Assembly: GCF_009769735.1 (NCBI RefSeq)
Contig: NZ_WSRO01000002.1
Coordinates: 9,163,001-9,227,000, forward strand
Length of the DNA stretch: 64,000 nucleotides
From: Streptomyces sp. BA2
Lineage (GTDB): Bacteria > Actinomycetota > Actinomycetes > Streptomycetales > Streptomycetaceae
Direction: 5' to 3'
In this document: one piece after another, positions 27,441 to 58,342 of the stretch
Numbering within the stretch: the stretch's first letter is position 1
Layout of the letters: the number at the start of each line of letters is the position of its first letter
The notes under the pieces: generated by a model
The model's database searches: none
Seen by the model: only the letters and a program-made list of their open reading frames with translations
What the model was told of the DNA's origin: nothing
Program-made: the position numbers and the translations under genes

Positions 27441-27949
27441 GGGCCATGTGCGCCACTATGGGAAGGTGGAACTCGATCTGGGCGCGGGGTTGGGATCGCC
27501 GCGTCGGTCTGACCGCCCCATGTGTGCCCGCCTCTCCTCCATGTCGCTGGAGGTGAGACGGGGTTCTCCACAAGTGTCCTGGCATGATCCGGGCTGAGGG
27601 GGCCGGTGCCGGCGTCGCTCGGGTCAGAGGGTCAGGGCGGTCTGTCTAACTGACCGGTCGGTGGCGAGTTCTGTGCGGATCTCAAGACCAACGGTTTCCG
27701 GCCCGAGGGCGGCCGCCGCCCCGGGTCCATCAGGGCCGTCATGCCGTGTCTTACCGCAGCGAGTTCGCGATGGGTGCCCTGCGGCCGTTCAGGCTCTTCT
27801 GCGGCCTCACCGCCGACGCCCTCCGCGAGGTGCACTTCCAGGACGGCGGCCGCCGTGCGGGCTCCCTCGACGAGGTGCAGCTCAACGACATCCAGCACCT
27901 GGAGTTCGACCTGTGAACACGCCCTATCACCACCGGCAGGACGAGGGTG
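27441..27949. other. No intact gene; possible C-terminal coding fragment
   Basis: A rightward frame ending at 27916 (from about 27746) reads SYRSEFAMGALRPFRLFCGL, TADALREVHFQDGG and VQLNDIQHLEFDL. It has good codon bias but no recognisable start or family. It is probably the end of a truncated gene. The remainder is featureless. Confidence 0.4.
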
Positions 27950-29586
<1,637 letters not shown>

Positions 29587-29611
<25 letters not shown>

Positions 29612-29644
29612 CTTGTTTGTGACTGAGCGCCGTAGTTGGCCACT
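29587..29644. repeat. 58-nt palindrome of two head-to-head IS-like ends
   Basis: AGTGGCCAACTGGCGCTCAG continues through TCACA, a 6-nt centre (cttgtt) and then TGTGACTGAGCGCCGTAGTT to GGCCACT. One half is the right end of the tuf unit. The other half (from 29618) is an outward-facing copy followed by further motifs (GCGGTAACTGGCCA). This suggests that a second element once abutted this one. Confidence 0.65.
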
Positions 29645-30138
29645 GAGCGCGGTAACTGGCCAATCCGGCCAGCGCCGTACTCAGCACGAGCCTCGCAATT
29701 GTCCCGTCGCAACGTAGGTGACAGATTCGAGGTCGTTTTCACCTGTGAAGCCTGTTTGATCCCAACATGTACCTGTGACAGGACATGGCTTGATGGGCAA
29801 CAAGGGTGGAGGTTAACGACCTCTCAACTGGGCTACAGCGGGTCGGTTCCCGCCAGGCGGCCGACGCGCCCCTTGTCGGCGCTCTGCACCTGGGCGATCA
29901 ATGTGCCTGCGGCTTCGGTCTGGCCGCCTTGCTCCACACCCGATCTCCAGCTCCGCTTCATAACGTGAGTGCCTGTCAGATCCGGGACGCGATCTTGTGT
30001 CGAATGCCGCATTTAGCCGCGTACGCGTCAAGCAGGCATGCGTTCTCTTCACACTTCCCATGCCAGCTGCACGACGCAAGGTGGCATGGTTGATCGACTG
30101 GTGGGCCGGACACTCCGCGTCCGCGTTGGGGGGCTTTG
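29645..30138. other. Gene-poor stretch
   Basis: Beyond the IS-like end, only a short leftward frame (29833-29961, MKRSWRSGVEQGGQTEAAGT) looks possibly coding at 42 codons. I do not recognise it. GC is lower than in the surroundings. Confidence 0.35.
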
Positions 30139-30441
30139 ATGCGTGCTCGTACTGCTGCAGCTTCGGCCGTTTTGATCCTGTGCACTGTGATGGGCTCGGC
30201 GGCCTGCTCGTCGTCCTCGGACGGTAACCCGTCTTCGGGTACCTCGACGTCGGACGAACAGGGGAAGAGCCAGCGCCAGGCGAACAGGGTCGCCCCCGAT
30301 GCCGATCCCTCGGCCTGCGCGACTTCCAGCGAGAAGATCCCGGAAGGCTGTGAGGTCGACATGGATGTAGCCGAGATGGGCGAGGCAACTCCGGCCGGGG
30401 AGCGGCCTGCGACGAATGCGTGGGTACCCCCGGCGAAGTGA
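30139..30441 (+). CDS. Small secreted lipoprotein
   Basis: This 100-residue protein starts at ATG 30139. Its N-terminus, MRARTAAASAVLILCTVMGS followed by AACSSSS, is a clear lipoprotein signal peptide with the lipobox Cys in GSAAC. A Ser/Gly/Thr-rich linker follows, then a short acidic mature part with two Cys (DPSACATSSEKIPEGCEVDM). It should be anchored on the outer face of the membrane. It is shorter than most lipoproteins and may be the N-terminal piece of a longer ancestor. Family unknown. Confidence 0.6.
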   Translation: MRARTAAASAVLILCTVMGSAACSSSSDGNPSSGTSTSDEQGKSQRQANRVAPDADPSACATSSEKIPEGCEVDMDVAEMGEATPAGERPATNAWVPPAK

Positions 30442-30661
30442 CTGCACCTATGACGGACGGCCCGGCTCGACGGGGGAGCGTCGGAGTCGGGAGGGCTGAG
30501 AGCGCCGTCGGCGAGCCCGCGGTGCCCGCGTGATTGTGCGTCACATCTGTGATGCGACCCCGGTTTTGTCGGTAGCGCGCCCACGATGAGCGCGACCGAG
30601 GCCGCACTGGAAGGAAGTCTGTGGCCGTTCGGCGATGTCGGGGTGGGGCAATTCGACGTCG

Positions 30662-30787
30662 ATGAGCCGGTTCCAGTCGTTCGCGAAGGAGTTCCGTCTC
30701 ACGGACGAGGATCTCTACTTCGTGGAGACTCCGGGATTCGAGAAGTGCGACCCCTCCAAGGCTGTCGTGAAGTGTGACATCCGGTAG
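30662..30787 (+). CDS. 41-residue ORF, probably a truncated remnant
   Basis: ATG 30662 begins MSRFQSFAKEFRLTDEDLYF, followed by VETPGFEKCDPSKAVVKCDI and a stop at 30787. Codon bias is good and the two Cys suggest an extracytoplasmic origin, but there is no signal peptide. It is probably the C-terminal end of a lost secreted protein. It has no recognisable family. Confidence 0.35.
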   Translation: MSRFQSFAKEFRLTDEDLYFVETPGFEKCDPSKAVVKCDIR

Positions 30788-30867
30788 CCCTTGAGGACTG
30801 ACCGTTCAACGGGGGCTCTGGGAGCGGCGTGTACCGTTCTCGGGGCCCCTTCGTCATGGGAGAGAGT

Positions 30868-31289
30868 ATGAGTGACGGACTGACGTGGCCGGCGAACAGC
30901 GACGTGACGTGGGCGGGGTACTGCCCTTCGCGGTGGCGTACGGGGACTGGCCGGGGTATACGGGGCCGGGGTTCACCGACGGTCTCTCCAGGGGGACGCG
31001 CATCTTCCAGCTCTACTACGAGAGTGAGAATCCAAAGGTGCCGCCACCCTCATTCTCCTATTTCCACCAGGAGACGTACATGTGCGGTTTCGACCTGTGT
31101 TCGTTCCCGGATGTGGGCGGTACGGCGCCGGAGCTGATCCTCCGTGATGTTCAGGCTGCCGGTATCGAGGGGGAGGAGGACCGTGACGCCGCCCATGTCA
31201 GGTCTCTGTCGGTGGTGGAAGACCGGTTCGGTCTGAGTCTTCCCCGAATGCAGATGCTGGAAGGGCTGCTGCCCGCCGCGACGATCTGA
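30868..31289 (+). pseudogene. Hypothetical protein with an early frameshift
   Basis: ATG 30868 (GGGAGAGAGT upstream) starts MSDGLTWPANSDVTWAG. Near 30918 the reading must move to the next frame, which continues LPFAVAYGDWPGYTGPGFTD, RIFQLYYESENPKVPPPSFS and ends MLEGLLPAATI at 31289. The joined product would be about 140 residues, soluble and aromatic-rich. It looks like a conserved Streptomyces hypothetical but I cannot name it. The frameshift may be real or a sequencing error. Confidence 0.5.
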
Positions 31290-31413
31290 CACGAAAGCCC
31301 CCGCCGGTATATCCGGACGCTGAGGTGAAAACTTCCTGCAGTTGGTCGTCAGGCTGCGTGAGGTCCGGCGGCAGGGCTGGTCCAAAGTCGTTTGATCTTG
31401 GCGTAGTTGCTGG

Positions 31414-31590
31414 TCACCGGGACACGCGGAGGAGGTCGAGTGGCCGAGTGAAGGGCTCGTAGGGCACCTCGCGGAGACCGGCGGCGATGTTGGTGTGGCC
31501 GTGTTCGTGGAGCTTGTTGATCGCGAGGTTGCGCAGGACGGCCATGTTCTCGGGGCCATGCCCGGTACGGACTTGGGCGGAATCTACGGC
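31414..31590 (-). pseudogene. Transposase C-terminal fragment (probably ISAs1 type) at the cluster border
   Basis: Read leftward, AQVRTGHGPENMAVLRNLAI, then NKLHEHGHTNIAAGLREVPY and EPFTRPLDLL, ending at 31414. This matches the C-terminal end of ISAs1-like DDE transposases as I recall them. Nothing upstream remains, because the acm operon begins at 31584. It marks the left edge of the biosynthetic cluster. Confidence 0.65.
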
Positions 31591-32216
31591 GGACCACCGT
31601 GAGCCTGCTCGGCCTCCTGGTAACGCTCCATCAAGAGCGGGTCCATCACGGTGGACCCGGGTTCGAAGAACTTGCCGAACCGCTCCCGGTACTGCTGGAA
31701 CCATTGCGGCCGCTCGGACAGGAAGAAGACGTCGTGCAGGGCGATGGCGCGGATGGCGAACAGGGGCAAGGGTGCCTTGCTCACCGCGAAGCGGGGGTTG
31801 CGTGCGGCCGTCACCTCGCAGTTCTCGTGGAACTGGCCGATCATGAGCCCCTGTGCCACGAAGGCGTCCTTCACTCGGGTATGGGCCTGGTCGAGCAGTC
31901 CGGTGTCCTCACTGCGCAGGTCGGGAAGTGCGACCACCATGGCCCGTAGCATGGGATTGCGGCCCTGCCAGGACGTCAGTTCGTACTCTCGCAGGCTGCT
32001 GCGGGCGATCTCCTCGATCAGCTCCAGGGTCGGCGCGTGGCCGGCCAAACGCAGGCGGATCTCCATCGTCCGGTTCTTGCGCGAGGGGGCCACGAAGGGA
32101 CAGATGGGCCCCGTGCGGCTGATCTCCGGATGGCTCGCTGAGATGTACTCGGTCAGCCATTCCTCGACCGTCTCCAGCGCGGACGCGAAGTCGACCAGGG
32201 ATGCCGTGGACGTCAT
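31584..32216 (-). CDS. DUF6875-like protein, left copy
   Basis: This 210-residue soluble protein carries EEWLTEYISASHPEISRTGP, then ICPFVAPS, MIGQFHENCEV, FAIRAIALHDVFFLSERPQW and a C-terminal amphipathic helix. This is the DUF6875-type pattern, with conserved GPxCPF and FH(E)xCE motifs. A paralogue of identical length lies on the opposite flank of the NRPS genes (55899-56531). It is the last gene of the leftward operon and overlaps the preceding stop by 4 nt (ATGA). Role unknown; the conserved Cys and His residues could bind a metal or haem, but that is speculation. Confidence 0.85.
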   Translation of the reverse strand: MTSTASLVDFASALETVEEWLTEYISASHPEISRTGPICPFVAPSRKNRTMEIRLRLAGHAPTLELIEEIARSSLREYELTSWQGRNPMLRAMVVALPDLRSEDTGLLDQAHTRVKDAFVAQGLMIGQFHENCEVTAARNPRFAVSKAPLPLFAIRAIALHDVFFLSERPQWFQQYRERFGKFFEPGSTVMDPLLMERYQEAEQAHGGPP

Positions 32217-32776
32217 GACGCACCGGTCAGTTCGGCGACGCGGTCGACGGCTATGCGTGCGAGCCGCTGGATCTCCGACTCGTCCGGGACACGGGCGTTG
32301 ACGAAGGTGAGAATGTCGTCCTTCGCGACGATCACCCAGGCGGTCTCGATGCGGAAGTGGTCGACGGTGGACAGCCACCGCACCACAAAGCCGCCGTCTC
32401 CCAGCTCGACAGGCCCCAGATCCACCCTCGAGATGTCGAGCTGCACGCCGTCGTTGAGTTCCATCCGGTACTGCGCGCAGGCGTGCACCGCGTCGAAGAG
32501 CTCCTGGTAGATCTGCCGGCAGGTCCGGTGGCCGAACTGGGTGACATGGTGGAACACCACCGATCCCGCGACGTTCGTGAACAGCGCGGAGGCGTGGTGC
32601 ACCGTCTCGGGATGCGTGCCGTGCGTGAGCATGTTGGTCAGGTCGACGATGGCCCGTCCCGACTCGTCGCCGGAGACGAAGACGGGATCGTAGGCGGCGC
32701 TCGGCTCCTCGCCGTAGAACGACTCCTCGAGGTCCTCCTCCCGTAACAGCAGCTGCTGGAATGCGGCGTCGTCCAT
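32213..32776 (-). CDS. Conserved unknown protein of the acm operon
   Basis: This 187-residue acidic protein has no signal peptide or membrane helix. It begins MDDAAFQQLLLREEDLEESF. The second half has a beta-rich pattern (LDISRVDLGPVELGDGGFVV, HFRIETAWVIVAKDDILTFV) somewhat like small sensor or steroid-binding folds, but no known family is evident. It follows the MbtH gene by 9 nt and overlaps the DUF6875-like gene, so it is co-transcribed with the 4-MHA loading genes. Function unknown. Confidence 0.8.
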   Translation of the reverse strand: MDDAAFQQLLLREEDLEESFYGEEPSAAYDPVFVSGDESGRAIVDLTNMLTHGTHPETVHHASALFTNVAGSVVFHHVTQFGHRTCRQIYQELFDAVHACAQYRMELNDGVQLDISRVDLGPVELGDGGFVVRWLSTVDHFRIETAWVIVAKDDILTFVNARVPDESEIQRLARIAVDRVAELTGAS

Positions 32777-32785
32777 CGAGGTCTC

Positions 32786-32986
32786 CTATCGGCGCACGAG
32801 GCTCAGCGGGCGCATATCGGTCCAGTGTTTCTCGACGTAGGCGAGGCAGGTCTGGCGGTCGCTCTGGCCGAGCGCGACCGTCCAGCCCGCGGGCACCTCG
32901 GCGAACGAGGGCCACAGCGAGTGCTGGCCCTCGTTGTTGACGAGCACCAGGAAGGTGCCGTCGGGGTTCTCGAAGGGGTTGCTCAT
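32786..32986 (-). CDS. acmR: MbtH-like NRPS accessory protein
   Basis: This 66-residue protein has the full MbtH signature: [20 protein letters not shown], then [13 protein letters not shown] with the invariant Trp residues, and ending in a helix ([17 protein letters not shown]). MbtH proteins bind adenylation domains and are often needed for their solubility or activity; here the partners would be AcmB and AcmC. The second of two adjacent ATGs (32986) has better spacing (5 nt) from AGGGAG than the first (32989). It lies between acmD and the unknown 187-residue gene. The symbol follows the S. chrysomallus acm naming as I remember it. Confidence 0.92.
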   Translation of the reverse strand: MSNPFENPDGTFLVLVNNEGQHSLWPSFAEVPAGWTVALGQSDRQTCLAYVEKHWTDMRPLSLVRR

Positions 32987-33033
32987 CATCGCTCCCTGTG
33001 CAATGCGGTCGGATGGGGGGCCAGGTGTGACGG

Positions 33034-33270
33034 TCAGTGCTCCTGCACGACCCTGGTCACATAGGTGTGTATGCCGTCGATCGAGGTGAATTGGGCCATG
33101 TCGTCGAACTGCGGCTCGATGACCACGCCGTGCCGCTCCTCCAGCACGTGTTGAAGGACCACCAGGGTGAAGGAGTCGATCACCAGCTCGGCGTCGTCGG
33201 TCAGTTCCTCGGGCGGCCCGAGTCCCGCGTTCTCGGTCAATATCGCCCTGAGGTCGTCTTTCGAGATCAT
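33034..33270 (-). CDS. acmD: 4-MHA aryl carrier protein
   Basis: This 78-residue stand-alone carrier protein ([20 protein letters not shown]) has the phosphopantetheine serine in [16 protein letters not shown] replaces the common DSL. It should be converted to the holo form by a Sfp-type transferase elsewhere in the genome, receive 4-methyl-3-hydroxyanthranilate from AcmA and present it to the first condensation domain of AcmB. Its ATG overlaps the acmA stop (TCAT at 33267-33270 on this strand), so the two are coupled. The length fits aryl carrier proteins. Confidence 0.92.
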   Translation of the reverse strand: MISKDDLRAILTENAGLGPPEELTDDAELVIDSFTLVVLQHVLEERHGVVIEPQFDDMAQFTSIDGIHTYVTRVVQEH

Positions 33271-34670
33271 TGGTCCCCCTGTGCCCGCGAGGGCGATTCC
33301 GACAGGACGCGTCCGTGCATCAGCGCACGGTCGCGGATCAGCTTCCCCATCGAGTTCCGCGGCAGCAGTCGCGTGACGTGGAACCGCTTGGGGACCTTGA
33401 CGGGGCTCAGACGCTCCCGGCACCAGACCGTCAACTCGTCCGCGTCGACGGCGGGGTCGGCGCCCACGAACGCCTCGATGACCTCTCCGTGCGTCACGAC
33501 GGCCTCTGTCACCCGGTCGTGGGCCAGGAGGACGTTCTCCACTTCCGTGAGGTCGACCTTCAGTCCGCCGATCACGGTCAGCGAGTCGGCCCGGCCGAGC
33601 ATGCTGAGCACCCCGGTCGCGGGGTCCTGCCGGACCCGGTCGTAGGTCCGCAGCCAGCCGTCCGTATAGCGGTCCGCGTGCTCGCCGTACAGATACGGCG
33701 AGTGGTCGATCCGCACATACAGCTCGTCGTCGACGACCTTGACCTCGGCTCCCGGCACCGGAAGCCCCAGCTGCGGAGGGACGGACGTGCCGGACAGGTC
33801 ACCCGCGATCAGTCCGATCTCGGTCAGTCCGTAGACCGGGCTGATCGGCAGGCCGAAGCGTGAACGGAAGTTCTCGTACGTCTCCTGCGGCACCCGCTCG
33901 CCGCCGGACACCGCGAGGCGCAGTGCGGGCAGTTGGGGCCGGTCGGCGACGCGGGACAGCAGGTCGTAGTGGACGGGCGTTCCGTAGACGGCGGTTGTCC
34001 CGGTGGCCGCCATGAGCCGTACGACCTCGGCCGGGCGCAGCGTCGGCGGGATGATCAGCGTCGCCCCGGACGCGAGCGCGTGCAGCACGCCGCTGACCAG
34101 GCCCATGTTGTGCATGACCGAGTTCAGCAGCATCACCCGGTCGTCCGCGCTGGGGATCCCGGGGAGGGCGGCGTGCCGGTCGATTTCGGCCAGCACGGAG
34201 TCGGCGGGTCGGCCGATCACCTTGGGCCGGCCGGACGAGCCCGAGCTGAACTGCACCAGTCGTATGCCGTCGACGGCGGTCCGGCCGTCCGGAAGCGGCC
34301 GGACCGTGAAGTCCGACTCCTGACGGAATCCGGCCACCGGCCCTCCGGCGCTGGCCGCGGCGACGAGGTACTGCGGACGCACCAGCTGGACCAGCGGTTC
34401 GTACTCGGCCGGTTTCAGCCGGAAGTCGACCAGGACCACCTGCGCCCCACGGCTCCACAGTGCCAACAGCACCTGAATATAAGTGAAACTCGGCGTCATC
34501 CTCAGGAGAACCGAGCTGCCTTCGCCGATTCCCTGGTTCCGGAAACGATCCTCAAACTCGGCTACCGCACTGCGTAACTGTCCCCGGGTGACCGAAGCGC
34601 TCGAAACGGCCCACGGGTCGTCGTCCGCGCCACGGTTCAGCAGATGACTCACCCACTGCGTTTTCGCCAT
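33267..34670 (-). CDS. acmA: 4-MHA AMP-ligase (actinomycin synthetase I)
   Basis: This 467-residue free-standing adenylation enzyme shows [16 protein letters not shown] (P-loop A3), [14 protein letters not shown] (A5), [14 protein letters not shown] (A7), [16 protein letters not shown] (A8) and [10 protein letters not shown] with the A10 Lys. In actinomycin producers such an enzyme activates 4-MHA as the adenylate and loads the carrier AcmD. It lacks a peptidyl-carrier domain, consistent with that split system. ATG 34670 ([14 protein letters not shown]) has AAGGAAA upstream; 123 open codons before it lack coding character. It heads the leftward operon, divergent from acmB. Confidence 0.93.
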   Translation of the reverse strand: MAKTQWVSHLLNRGADDDPWAVSSASVTRGQLRSAVAEFEDRFRNQGIGEGSSVLLRMTPSFTYIQVLLALWSRGAQVVLVDFRLKPAEYEPLVQLVRPQYLVAAASAGGPVAGFRQESDFTVRPLPDGRTAVDGIRLVQFSSGSSGRPKVIGRPADSVLAEIDRHAALPGIPSADDRVMLLNSVMHNMGLVSGVLHALASGATLIIPPTLRPAEVVRLMAATGTTAVYGTPVHYDLLSRVADRPQLPALRLAVSGGERVPQETYENFRSRFGLPISPVYGLTEIGLIAGDLSGTSVPPQLGLPVPGAEVKVVDDELYVRIDHSPYLYGEHADRYTDGWLRTYDRVRQDPATGVLSMLGRADSLTVIGGLKVDLTEVENVLLAHDRVTEAVVTHGEVIEAFVGADPAVDADELTVWCRERLSPVKVPKRFHVTRLLPRNSMGKLIRDRALMHGRVLSESPSRAQGDQ

Positions 34671-35290
34671 ACGGGTTTCCTTCTGTGAAACAGCCTCGGG
34701 AAACGTGCGATCGGCATTTATGGACGGTGAAGCTAACACCGCCGATAAACGGCGGGCAAGAGCCCGTCGATCAAGGCGAACCGCCTCGCGAGCGACGCGC
34801 GGGTCCCGACGCCGGTCGCCGCACCGGCAGGGCGCCGCCTGCGGGAAAGGACTCCGTCCGGCGTGTGGCGAGCATCGGTCACGCCCCGCAGCAAGCGCGG
34901 GCGGCGGGCCTTCACCAGCCGATCCAGGGGCAGTTGGCCGCCAGGCCGTATCGGCGGGCACCGCGGCCGATGCCGGGCGTGCGCGGGGGTCCCGCCGGGT
35001 TGTCCCGCGTGTCCCGCCAGCGGGACACGGCCTGGACATGCACGTGGCATAGCCGATTGATCTCCTTGACCCTCCGGATCTCCCAGGGTTAGGTTTCCCT
35101 CTGTCGAGTTTTCCGGGCGGTTACGTCCGGCTCCCATACACATACGGCGATCCACGTCGCTCCGACAGAGCGGAGTTCGCCGTTTCACTTCTGCGCGATC
35201 GAAATTGACGACGCGTTTTCCAGGACATTGTGAGTTTTTCATTCCTGCCTCTCCGGCCGTCCGTGCGGGGGAATTCTCGGAGGTGGAGAC
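34671..35290. other. Divergent acmA/acmB intergenic region
   Basis: This 620-nt non-coding region should hold the promoters of both biosynthetic operons. The acmB side contains a good promoter match at 35066-35095 (separate entry). On the acmA side CATAAAT near 34715 could be a -10 element, but no matching -35 is obvious. Open frames crossing the region have no homology that I recognise. Confidence 0.5.
35066..35095 (+). promoter_or_regulatory. Predicted HrdB-type promoter for acmB
   Basis: TTGACC (35066-35071) and TAGGTT (35090-35095) are separated by 18 nt, matching the Streptomyces vegetative consensus TTGAC(A/G) and TAG(A/G)(A/G)T. It would give a leader of about 185-190 nt before the TTG start at 35291. 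Confidence 0.55.
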
Positions 35291-55827
<20,537 letters not shown>

Positions 55828-55898
55828 CTTGCGCGGGCCGCCGACCAGGAACCCGCCGTCCGCTGTCCGCGAGGACCGACACCTGAGGACTGACACTG

Positions 55899-56531
55899 AT
55901 GCTGACCGACGTGCTCTCCGTCGACGTGGCCAAGGCCCTGGCCGCCGTGGACGAATGGCTGAGCGAGTACATCCGCCGACCGCACGGCGAACTCGGACGC
56001 ACCGGCCCGGTGTGCCCGTTCGTCGAACCCGCCCAGCGTGCCGACGCGCTGGAGATCCGCATCAGGCTGATCGGCCCCACCCCGAGCCAGACCCTGATCG
56101 ACGAGATCGTCCGCTGTGGCCTCGACGAGTTCAGCGAGGTCGACTGGAAGTCCGGCAACCCGAATCTGCGCTCGCTGCTGCTCGTCCTGCCGGACCTGCC
56201 GGCCGAGCACCTGCACCTGCTGGACGCGGCGCACACCGCGCTCAAGCCGGAGAGTGTGCGGCGGGGGCTGATGATCGCCCAGTTCCACGAGAAGTGCGAG
56301 GAGAAGGCCGCGCGCAACCCGGCGTTCGAGGTGAGCCACTCCCCGGTGCCGATGATGGCGGTGCGGTCGATGGCGATCCACGACGTGCTGTTCCTGGCCG
56401 ACCGGCGGGAGTGGTTCGAGGAGTACGCGAGCCGTTTCGGAGCCCGCTACCGCAGCGGTTCGCACGGCATCGACCCGTTGCTGACCGAGGTGTACGAGCG
56501 GGCCTGTGCCGCCTACGCGCCGGGGAGCTGA
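55899..56531 (+). CDS. DUF6875-like protein, right copy
   Basis: This 210-residue protein is clearly paralogous to 31584-32216: DEWLSEYIRRPHGELGRTGP, then VCPFVEP, MIAQFHEKCEE, AVRSMAIHDVLFLADRREWF. The two have identical length and the same motif order but differ in many residues, so the duplication is old. It follows acmC by 71 nt and is followed by the arylformamidase gene after 4 nt, so it belongs to the rightward biosynthetic operon. Function unknown; presence on both arms suggests a role in chromophore formation or assembly. Confidence 0.85.
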   Translation: MLTDVLSVDVAKALAAVDEWLSEYIRRPHGELGRTGPVCPFVEPAQRADALEIRIRLIGPTPSQTLIDEIVRCGLDEFSEVDWKSGNPNLRSLLLVLPDLPAEHLHLLDAAHTALKPESVRRGLMIAQFHEKCEEKAARNPAFEVSHSPVPMMAVRSMAIHDVLFLADRREWFEEYASRFGARYRSGSHGIDPLLTEVYERACAAYAPGS

Positions 56532-56535
56532 GCGC

Positions 56536-57429
56536 ATGCGCGACGCACGGCCGGCCGGAGGTGCCGTGTACCGGGGCATGGACCAGGCCACGCTGGACCG
56601 GCAGTACTCGCCGAGTTCGCGTGTGGCGAGCCTGGACGCCTACCTGCGCGAGTACGAGCGGCTGAGCGAGGCCGCCCGCCGGGACCACCCGGTGCGGACC
56701 TCTCTCGCCTACGGGCCGCACCCTGCGGAGAGGCTCGACTACTTCCCCGGACCGGCGGCCGGGCGGGCGCCGCTGCTGGTGTTCGTGCACGGCGGGAACT
56801 GGCAGGCACTCGGCCGCGCCGAATCGGCGTTCCCGGTGCCGCCGTTGCTGGCCGCCGGCGCGGCGGTCGCGGTGATCGAGTACGGGCTGGCGCCGGACGT
56901 CGGCCTGGACGCCATGGCGGGCATGGTGCGCCGGGCCGTGGACTGGCTGCTGCGGCACGCGGACGGGCTCGGGTTCGCCCAGGACCGCCTCCATCTGTGC
57001 GGCACCTCGGCCGGCGCGCACCTGGCCGCCATGGCCCTGCTGCCGGATGCGCCGGCCGGCCCGGACGTGTCCGGCCGGATCGCCGGGGCGGTGCTGCTCA
57101 GCGGCATGTACGACCTGGAGCCGGTCCGCCTGTCCTACGTCAACGACGCGCTGCGGCTGGACGAGGCCGCGGCCCTGCGCAACAGCCCGATCCTTCGACT
57201 GCCGGCGCGGCTGCCCGAGACGGTGGTCGCCCGCGGCGGCAACGAGACCGAGGAGTACGTCCGCCAACACGACCGGATGGTGACGGCGCTGCGCCCCTGG
57301 GCAGCGGTGACGGAGGTCGTCGCCGATCGGCGCGACCACTTCGACCTCCCCTACGACCTGGGCATGCCGGGCACCGGGCTGGGCGACGCGGTCCTGGCGC
57401 AGATGGGACTGGAAGGAACGACCGCATGA
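56536..57429 (+). CDS. acmF: Kynurenine (aryl)formamidase, alpha/beta hydrolase
   Basis: This 297-residue protein starts at ATG 56536 with GGGGAG upstream. The alpha/beta hydrolase motifs are FVHGGNW (HGGxW oxyanion motif of kynurenine formamidases), CGTSAGAHLAAM (nucleophile Ser), GMYDLEPV (family motif) and DRRDHFDLPYD (catalytic His). It should hydrolyse N-formylkynurenine to kynurenine and formate, step two of the 4-MHA branch. Its stop overlaps the start of the tryptophan dioxygenase gene (ATGA). The symbol follows my recollection of acm naming. Confidence 0.9.
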   Translation: MRDARPAGGAVYRGMDQATLDRQYSPSSRVASLDAYLREYERLSEAARRDHPVRTSLAYGPHPAERLDYFPGPAAGRAPLLVFVHGGNWQALGRAESAFPVPPLLAAGAAVAVIEYGLAPDVGLDAMAGMVRRAVDWLLRHADGLGFAQDRLHLCGTSAGAHLAAMALLPDAPAGPDVSGRIAGAVLLSGMYDLEPVRLSYVNDALRLDEAAALRNSPILRLPARLPETVVARGGNETEEYVRQHDRMVTALRPWAAVTEVVADRRDHFDLPYDLGMPGTGLGDAVLAQMGLEGTTA

Positions 57430-58268
57430 CCACCGAACAGACCACCCGGAGCCCCGCGTGCCCGTTGTCCGTCGGATCCCCGTCGGACACGACCCCGTAC
57501 GCCCACTACGCGCGGATGGACGAGCTGCTGGCGTTGCAGCATCCGCTCAGCTCGGCCCGTACCGAGCCGGGGTTCATCATCATGAGCCAGGTCAAGGAGC
57601 TGCTGTTCAAGCTGCTGCACACCGAATTCAGCACAGCGCGCGACCAGTTGGCCGACGACCTGCTCGACGACGCGCTGTGGACGCTGCGCCGCGCCGCGCG
57701 GGTGCAGCAGGTGTTGCTGGTGTCGTGGGAGACGTTCTCCGTGCTGTCCCCGGTGGAGTTCGCCGAGTTCCGGGACGTCCTGGGGTCGGCCTCCGGCTTC
57801 CAGTCGGCCGGCTACCGGCGCCTGGAGTTCCTGCTCGGCAACAAGAACCCCGCGATGGCCGCGCCGCACCGGAACACGGCGGGCTACGAGGCGGTGGTCG
57901 GCCAGCTGCACGAGCCGAGCCTGTACGACGCCGCGCTCGCGCTGCTGGCGCGCCGCGGGCTGCTCGCGCCCGACGACTCCCCGGACCGGGACGTCACCCG
58001 GCCGTACCGCGGCGGCGCGGAGGTCGAGGAGGCCTGGCGGGCGGTCTACCAGGACCCCGTCCGCCATCGCGACCTGCATCTGCTCGCCGAGGCGCTGATG
58101 GACACCGCCGACCAGTTCGCACGCTGGCGCTACACCCACCTGGTGACCGTGCAGCGGATGCTGGGCGCCAAGCCCGGGACCGGCGGCACCGAGGGCGTGG
58201 CCTGGCTCGCCCGGATCAGTGAGCACCGTTTCTTCCCGGAACTGTGGTCGGTGCGCTCCACGCTCTGA
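57426..58268 (+). CDS. acmG: Tryptophan 2,3-dioxygenase
   Basis: This 280-residue haem dioxygenase has TPYAHYARMDELLALQHP, FIIMSQVKELLFKLLHTE (distal site), GFQSAGYRRLEFLLGNKN (the GFQS-YR-E substrate-carboxylate motif) and RYTHLVTVQRMLGAKPGTGG (proximal His and the GTGG loop). It oxidises L-tryptophan to N-formylkynurenine with O2, opening the route to 4-MHA. Length and motifs are complete. A secondary-metabolism copy placed here spares the primary catabolic enzyme. It is translationally coupled to the formamidase. Confidence 0.97.
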   Translation: MTTEQTTRSPACPLSVGSPSDTTPYAHYARMDELLALQHPLSSARTEPGFIIMSQVKELLFKLLHTEFSTARDQLADDLLDDALWTLRRAARVQQVLLVSWETFSVLSPVEFAEFRDVLGSASGFQSAGYRRLEFLLGNKNPAMAAPHRNTAGYEAVVGQLHEPSLYDAALALLARRGLLAPDDSPDRDVTRPYRGGAEVEEAWRAVYQDPVRHRDLHLLAEALMDTADQFARWRYTHLVTVQRMLGAKPGTGGTEGVAWLARISEHRFFPELWSVRSTL

Positions 58269-58342
58269 CCGGGCCACCCACGGCCTCCCCGCGGACGGCG
58301 GGGACACGCGGACACGGACGATACGAAACAGAAGGAGGGCCG

